In this document: positions 59,873 through 64,000 of the stretch, in pieces | Position numbering within the stretch: position 1 is the stretch's first letter | How the letters are laid out: every line of letters starts with the position of its first letter | From: JAEZPW01 sp035629075 | Lineage (GTDB): Bacteria; Acidobacteriota; Terriglobia; Terriglobales; Acidobacteriaceae | NCBI GenBank assembly: GCA_035629075.1 | Contig: DASPIK010000024.1 | Span: 85,894 to 149,893 of the forward strand | Reading direction: 5' to 3' | DNA: 64,000 nucleotides | Notes under the pieces: model-generated | The model's input: the letters and a program-made list of their open reading frames with translations, nothing else | Databases searched by the model: none | Told to the model about the DNA's origin: nothing | Translations under genes and position numbers: made by a program

Positions 59873-60067
59873 CTACTCCAAGTTTTCCCAATTGGGCTGT
59901 TCTGGGGTGAACAGTGAATAGACACCCAAAACACATGATTGTTCCAGAAACTCGGGACAAAGTGCTTAAGGCGTTTACTCGTCAGTGACGGGTATTACTA
60001 CCTAACCAGGCCGACCGGTGTGTAACCCTTTTCCTGTGAACAACAAACCCCGTGTCCAACAAAAAGA

Positions 60068-60097
60068 AGCTCCGGGCCTTGCAGGTAGCCCGGAGCT
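60068..60097 (-). terminator. Terminator between the twin genes
   Basis: AGCTCCGGGC (60068-60077) pairs with GCCCGGAGCT (60088-60097). On the minus strand it is followed by TTCTTTTTG, so it ends the gene at 60124-60450. Confidence 0.85.
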
Positions 60098-60123
60098 CTG
60101 GGAGGAGGAACACAACAACCGAG

Positions 60124-60450
60124 TTACTGTTCGAATACCAGCGTGGTCTTCTTCCCGCTGAACCGGACTTCCTTGATCTTTCCTTCGCTTGTCAGGACCG
60201 CATCGTTTAGCGCCTTGAACTCGCGCTCGACCACCTTGGCCGGAGCAGTAATGAGGGTGTTCTTGCCCTTCATGATCTGGACCTGTACCTGTTCACCCTC
60301 GCCGGTCCAAACCATCTTGTATTCGCCGGCAGCCAGTTGCTGCCCGGCAATCAAGCCTGACGAAATCACGTTAACTTTTCCGGAACCAGTGGCCGCGAAC
60401 GCGCTCAGCGCGAACGTCAACATCAGCGCAAACACAATCAGCTTCTTCAT
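60124..60450 (-). CDS. Small secreted protein, twin two
   Basis: This 108-residue protein has a signal peptide (KKLIVFALMLTFALSAFAA) and the same body as twin one: IAGQQLAAGEYKMVWTGEGE, QVQVQIMKGKNTLITAPAKV and EVRFSGKKTTLVFE. It lacks the last ten residues of twin one. The pair arose by duplication. The small beta-rich plan suggests an exported binding or structural protein, but this is inference. Confidence 0.8.
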   Translation of the reverse strand: MKKLIVFALMLTFALSAFAATGSGKVNVISSGLIAGQQLAAGEYKMVWTGEGEQVQVQIMKGKNTLITAPAKVVEREFKALNDAVLTSEGKIKEVRFSGKKTTLVFEQ

Positions 60451-60572
60451 TGGAACTCTTTCCTCACAGTCGTTTGTTACGCGCTGGCTGCGGCCGCGAA
60501 ACCAGCATCGCTCTAACCATCAACTTTGACGGAGGTAAGTGGAAAGGGTTAGCAGGAACATGGAAGATTACT

Positions 60573-60613
60573 GATTTCAGATTGCAGATTTTGAGGACCT
60601 GCAATCTGAAATC
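60573..60613. repeat. Inverted heptad-type repeat
   Basis: GATTTCAGATTGC (60573-60585) is complementary to GCAATCTGAAATC (60601-60613). Units of seven such as TGATTTC and TGAAATC are visible. It lies just beyond the stop of the membrane protein gene that ends at 60626. Confidence 0.7.
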
Positions 60614-60625
60614 GTGTGAAAAGTC

Positions 60626-61612
60626 TCAAGCCTGCGCTTCGACTTGCTCCGCGGGTGCCGACTGCGGCATGGCGACCGCCGCGCGTTGTCCGGAATAGTA
60701 CGAGACCGCCGCGCCCCAGGATGACAGGCGGAACAACCAGCGCATCCACAGCAACGCTTGCGCCACGAGAAACCAGATCGCAACGGTAAGAACGGACGAC
60801 TGCGGGAAAAAACGAGCGAACGCCGAGTAGATGAAAATCGTCAACAGCGTCAGGGAACCAAGAGCCAGGTAAATCGCCAGCACGCGGCCGAAGTGGGCGA
60901 AGACGAATCCGGCGGCATGACCAAGGGCCCCAAATGCAGATTTGTGCTCGTCGATGACCATGTCGGCCTTGGCGTATTCGACGATCATGTTGACTACGAA
61001 CACGGTCAAAGCGAGCAGCGCCCATCTCAGCCATTCCGTGTAGAAATGCCAGCGCTCAACCGAGGCGTCTTCAAACAATTTTGCGACGCCCATGCCCATC
61101 AGGTGCTGCCAAAACCCGAAGGCGACGAAATAGAGCACTGACGCGATGATTGCGATCCGGGCAAAACGCAGGAAGTACTTGCCGATGCCATGGCCGAAGG
61201 CATGAAGGCCGGGGTAACGAGCGGGGACTTCAGCGTCGTTGTTCAGGCCAGCCGCGCCATGATGGGGCACAGCCGCGTCACGACTCAGACTTGCACGGAA
61301 GACTTCGAACGCACCGGCGGAAAGAACGGTATTGAGAGCCAGGAAGAGCACCGATCCCCATACGATGGCGGTGGAGAACGACTTCAGGAACGCGGCGTAG
61401 GCGATTTGAAATTCAACCAGCCACGACCAGTCGAACCCGCGCGCCAGTTTTTCACCAACCATGCTGTTGCCGACATGGTCGGCAATCGCCGTGTGCATAG
61501 GCGCGGCGATGGCAGCGGCCATCAGCAGATTGCAGCCGAAGAAGATCAGGACCATCCACTTGTTGCGCCAGGTAGCACGCAGTCCGGACAAGATTGCTTG
61601 TGTAATCGTCAT
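60626..61612 (-). CDS. Hypothetical polytopic membrane protein
   Basis: This 328-residue protein starts at MTITQAILSGLRATWRNKWM. Hydrophobic segments are near residues 20-40 (VLIFFGCNLLMAAAIAA), 80-105, 150-170, 185-215 (WLRWALLALTVFVVNMIVEY), 235-260 and 280-300. The VEYAKADMVIDEHKSAFGAL and LGHAAGFVFAHFG region resembles the DUF4013/YciC-type integral membrane proteins. The family is not certain. It lies 67 bases after the M1 peptidase stop on the same strand, separated by a short repeat hairpin. Confidence 0.72.
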   Translation of the reverse strand: MTITQAILSGLRATWRNKWMVLIFFGCNLLMAAAIAAPMHTAIADHVGNSMVGEKLARGFDWSWLVEFQIAYAAFLKSFSTAIVWGSVLFLALNTVLSAGAFEVFRASLSRDAAVPHHGAAGLNNDAEVPARYPGLHAFGHGIGKYFLRFARIAIIASVLYFVAFGFWQHLMGMGVAKLFEDASVERWHFYTEWLRWALLALTVFVVNMIVEYAKADMVIDEHKSAFGALGHAAGFVFAHFGRVLAIYLALGSLTLLTIFIYSAFARFFPQSSVLTVAIWFLVAQALLWMRWLFRLSSWGAAVSYYSGQRAAVAMPQSAPAEQVEAQA

Positions 61613-61630
61613 TGGACACTCTCACTTTGA

Positions 61631-61667
61631 ACCGCAGAGGACGCCGAGGGCGCGGAGGTCCTCTGCG
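61631..61667. repeat. 9-base-unit repeat and hairpin
   Basis: ACCGCAGAGG then ACGCCGAGG and GCGCGGAGG follow in nines, ending TCCTCTGCG. CGCAGAGGA (61633-61641) pairs with TCCTCTGCG (61659-61667). It is in the leader of the membrane protein. The same family recurs at 63865. Confidence 0.75.
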
Positions 61668-61679
61668 ATTCAATCTCTT

Positions 61680-63824
61680 TTACGCGAAGTACGCGAAGGC
61701 CATCATCACGTTCTGGATCCACACGACCCAGCGCAGGTACCACTTCTCGGGCGCGAGTTTCACTGCCTGGGCCAGGTAGCTGTTATCTGTACGCGGCACT
61801 TCGAGCTTCCAGTGGAAGTCCGGGTCGAGCTCCGCGCTGACTACCTTCTTCCCGGGGTAGTTGAACCGTGTCCAGCGATACTGGCCATCCCAGGTTTCGC
61901 GCCGTTCGCTTCCGTCTTCGAACTTCACCCGCACGGTAACCGGAAAAATCTGCTCTCCCAACCTGCGCACGAGAACGCTGGAGTCATAAGGCATGGACTT
62001 CTTGTCTGCCTTATCCGGATCGACCAGCGATATGTTCCCGCCCTGGTCGAAAAAGCCCACCCCGGATTCTTTACGTTCCGCGGTGAACGAAACCGAGTAG
62101 TCCAGGATGTTCGTGCCGTGGAGCTGCTGGTCGAAGAACCACTTCATGTCGCGTCCGCTGACCTCTGCCACGGTGTTCAGGAAGTCTTGCGCATCAGGGT
62201 GCTTCCAGCGGTAGCGCAATTGGTAGGCGCGGATGGTCGGCCACCATTTATCTCCGAGCAGACCCTCCAGCGTGTGCAGCATCAGCGCCGGCTTGGAGTA
62301 AGCCTGATCGCCGTAGCTGGCGCGATCGAGCATGAGCCAGGCATAGCGCTGCATGGCGTCAGTCTTGGCGTTCGGCCAGTAGGGCTCGATTCTTTCGCGT
62401 AACGGATCGATGGCCGCCCATTCCCAGTATTGGCCAAGCGGAACGTTGCCCACGCCTTTCCACGGAAAACTCGGAACGGGCAAATTGACCCAGCGGACCG
62501 CAGGCACCGGAACTCCGAACACCTTCTGGTATTGGTAGCTCGGGCCGTACTCGTAGTTCATGGCCTTTGCTGTCGAGTAGGTGTTGAAACCCTCGTCGAG
62601 CCAGGCCTCCTCGAATTCGTTGTTCCCTACCAACCCGTGCCAGAAGTTGTGTCCGAACTCGTGGATGGTGACGCCTTCGGGATCGCCCTGCTTCTCGCCC
62701 GTCCAGTACTCGGTGCCACAGGTGAAGAAGGTCGGGTACTCCATGCCCGCCGCACCTTCGCCATGGAACGGCGGATCGACCGCGGTCGCGACGTCGTATG
62801 GATACTTGCCGAACATCAGGCCGTACCACTTGATGCCGGCGAACACAGCGCGGAAATGACGATCAATCTGGTCCTTGTGATCGCGCTGGATGAGCAGCGT
62901 GACTTTCACGGGCTGCAGTTTGATCTCTTCCATCGAGACGCCGGCCTTCTTCGCCCATTCCGCGTATTCCGCCGTCGTGACCTGCTCGTCCGGATTGAAC
63001 ATGCGGACAAGCTTCATCATTTGCGACTTGGGCTGCGACGTCCATGCGAAGTCGTGCACGTCTTCCTGGTAGTAGTTGAAGGTCGTCGTGCCGTCGCCGT
63101 TCTGCTTTGCGCTGCGCTGATCGCCAGTGGCGCCGATCTCAAAGTTGGTCGGAACCGTCAGGTTCACGTCGTAGGTGCCGTAGTCGGCATAGAACTCGGT
63201 GGACATGTGGAACTGGTGCGTGTTCCATCCGCCTCGGGCCGCGACGCCCGTCTGAGCATCGCCGCCCGGCCCTTCATACACGCCGATTTTCGGGAACCAT
63301 TGTGCGACGAAGAAGAAGTTGTCGTGAAAGCCCGTGCGCGCGAAAACGTGCGGCAGCTTCGATGTCCAGTCGATTTCGATAGTGACGCGGCCCTGCGGCG
63401 GGACTGGCTTTGGCAGCACCACGCGCATGACCGTCTGATCATCTTTATTGCCGTCGTCGGGCTGAATGTACTCGATCTTGCCGGTCAGGTCGGCACCATC
63501 AACCTTGATACGGTGAACCTCTTCGTAGCCCCAACTGTCGGCCTTGTTGCGGAACTTTACCCGCCGACTCTCCGCGCCGCCCTCCTTCATGAACGTCGAT
63601 TTGTTGTTCTTGAAGGCGTTGAGGTACAGGTGAAACTGCAGGTCGGGGATGGTGTCGTTCGTATGGTTGCGCCACACGATGACCTCGTGCCCCTTGACCG
63701 TTTTCGCCTGCGAATCGAGCCGCGCATCGATCTTGTAATTGACGATCGGATCGGCGACGTACTTCGCCTGGGCGAAGGTGGCGAGCAGAGCAAGCGCGAA
63801 TACTAGAGTAACGATGCGTTTCAT
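61680..63824 (-). CDS. M1-family metallopeptidase, secreted
   Basis: This 714-residue protein has a signal peptide (KRIVTLVFALALLATFAQA). The zinc motif lies near residue 387: TIHEFGHNFWHGLVGNNEFE, with HEFGH and the downstream Glu in EEAWLDEGFNTYS. The N-terminal beta saddle precedes it, and the catalytic domain continues to a beta domain at the end. M1 peptidases remove N-terminal residues from peptides. This branch lacks the exact GAMEN motif but has GAAGMEYPTFF upstream of the zinc site, which is the equivalent position. It is probably periplasmic. Confidence 0.93.
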   Translation of the reverse strand: MKRIVTLVFALALLATFAQAKYVADPIVNYKIDARLDSQAKTVKGHEVIVWRNHTNDTIPDLQFHLYLNAFKNNKSTFMKEGGAESRRVKFRNKADSWGYEEVHRIKVDGADLTGKIEYIQPDDGNKDDQTVMRVVLPKPVPPQGRVTIEIDWTSKLPHVFARTGFHDNFFFVAQWFPKIGVYEGPGGDAQTGVAARGGWNTHQFHMSTEFYADYGTYDVNLTVPTNFEIGATGDQRSAKQNGDGTTTFNYYQEDVHDFAWTSQPKSQMMKLVRMFNPDEQVTTAEYAEWAKKAGVSMEEIKLQPVKVTLLIQRDHKDQIDRHFRAVFAGIKWYGLMFGKYPYDVATAVDPPFHGEGAAGMEYPTFFTCGTEYWTGEKQGDPEGVTIHEFGHNFWHGLVGNNEFEEAWLDEGFNTYSTAKAMNYEYGPSYQYQKVFGVPVPAVRWVNLPVPSFPWKGVGNVPLGQYWEWAAIDPLRERIEPYWPNAKTDAMQRYAWLMLDRASYGDQAYSKPALMLHTLEGLLGDKWWPTIRAYQLRYRWKHPDAQDFLNTVAEVSGRDMKWFFDQQLHGTNILDYSVSFTAERKESGVGFFDQGGNISLVDPDKADKKSMPYDSSVLVRRLGEQIFPVTVRVKFEDGSERRETWDGQYRWTRFNYPGKKVVSAELDPDFHWKLEVPRTDNSYLAQAVKLAPEKWYLRWVVWIQNVMMAFAYFA

Positions 63825-63827
63825 TTG

Positions 63828-63893
63828 TGAGCCTTCAGCAATCAGCCTTCAGCAAAACCAATTCACCGCAGAGGTCGCGGAGGACGCAGAGGA
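63828..63893. repeat. Heptad and 9-base repeats in the M1 peptidase leader
   Basis: On the minus strand GCTGAAG, GCTGATT, GCTGAAG and GCTCACA follow in sevens right up to the start codon. Further out, at 63865-63893, ACCGCAGAGG, TCGCGGAGG and ACGCAGAGG match the repeat at 61631. Confidence 0.75.
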
Positions 63894-63923
63894 TCTCATA
63901 AAAGATAGAAACCAAGAACAAAG

Positions 63924-63972
63924 TTGTCATCCTGAACGGAGCGCCGTAGGCGCGGAGTGAAGGATCTATGCA
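63924..63972. repeat. Half of a palindromic element at the window edge
   Basis: GTTGTCATCCTGAACGGAGC then GCCGTAGGCGCGGAGTGAAG and GATCTATGC is a familiar start of the dispersed palindromes seen in this lineage. The other arm, if present, lies beyond the window. Confidence 0.55.
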
Positions 63973-64000
63973 TTTTGCCGCGCGTGAACATGAGTGCAGT

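Noticed and set aside
62430..63806. 458-residue open frame on the plus strand across the M1 peptidase gene
   Set aside because: Shadow of the M1 peptidase gene. Its residues show no family pattern, only the reverse of GC-rich codons.

Overview
The window is a chromosomal stretch of a high-GC bacterium that looks like a member of the Acidobacteriota, probably near Terriglobales/Koribacter. The basis is gene content: many secreted proteins of unknown function, paired DUF4142 proteins, DinB-like proteins, a Ser/Thr kinase with TolB-type repeats, a relic of an ADOP/MacB-type permease, a DUF5715 protein, and heptad/octad spacer repeats and long palindromic repeats. No rRNA, tRNA or CRISPR array was recognised.

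Layout. 0-8.9 kb: the 3' part of a hydantoinase-B gene, then metabolic and secreted single genes (DinB, DUF2071, PASTA, class-III aminotransferase, peptidoglycan-binding, thioesterase, GDSL lipase). 8.9-16.3 kb: a permease relic, a D-aminoacylase-like amidohydrolase, a frameshifted secreted gene, selD read through an in-frame UGA (selenocysteine) with a matching hairpin, rpmB, FKBP and RidA. 16.4-23.7 kb: a PRC-barrel protein and a BON-domain protein, an NmrA-like reductase, a secreted protein with a recurring C-terminal domain, a methyltransferase and a FAD oxidase. 23.7-26.4 kb: an accessory island with a GIY-YIG nuclease gene between two direct copies of a 150-base palindromic repeat, followed by a low-GC two-gene operon (soluble protein plus four-helix membrane protein, ATGA overlap). 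This is the best candidate for an undescribed system, possibly defence. 26.5-36 kb: gyrA, DUF5715, two more copies of the recurring C-terminal domain, a GT39-like membrane protein and two DUF4142 proteins. 36-47.3 kb: PilZ, NHL, GH3 glucosidase, Ig-domain lipoprotein, kinase, AlkB and a helix-rich secreted protein. 47.3-55 kb: GNAT, Gdx/SugE, a histone-like protein, HAD, FmdB, RsmI, CorA and small unknowns. 55-58 kb: a cysteine synthase, JAMM protease, MoaD/ThiS-like carrier and ThiF-rhodanese gene set. 58-64 kb: a hydrolase, twin small secreted proteins, a membrane protein and an M1 metallopeptidase.

How genes work together. The 55-58 kb set has every part of a protein-thiocarboxylate route to cysteine: the ThiF-rhodanese protein would load sulfur on the carrier, the cysteine synthase would accept it, and the JAMM protease would release cysteine or trim the carrier. 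SelD makes selenophosphate and is itself a selenoprotein here, so the genome must encode SelA/SelB/tRNA-Sec elsewhere. Short heptad, octad or 9-base repeats lie just before the start codons of at least six genes (gyrA, gdx, HAD, JAMM, the 61.6 kb membrane protein, M1 peptidase). One heptad array sits in frame inside the hydantoinase gene.
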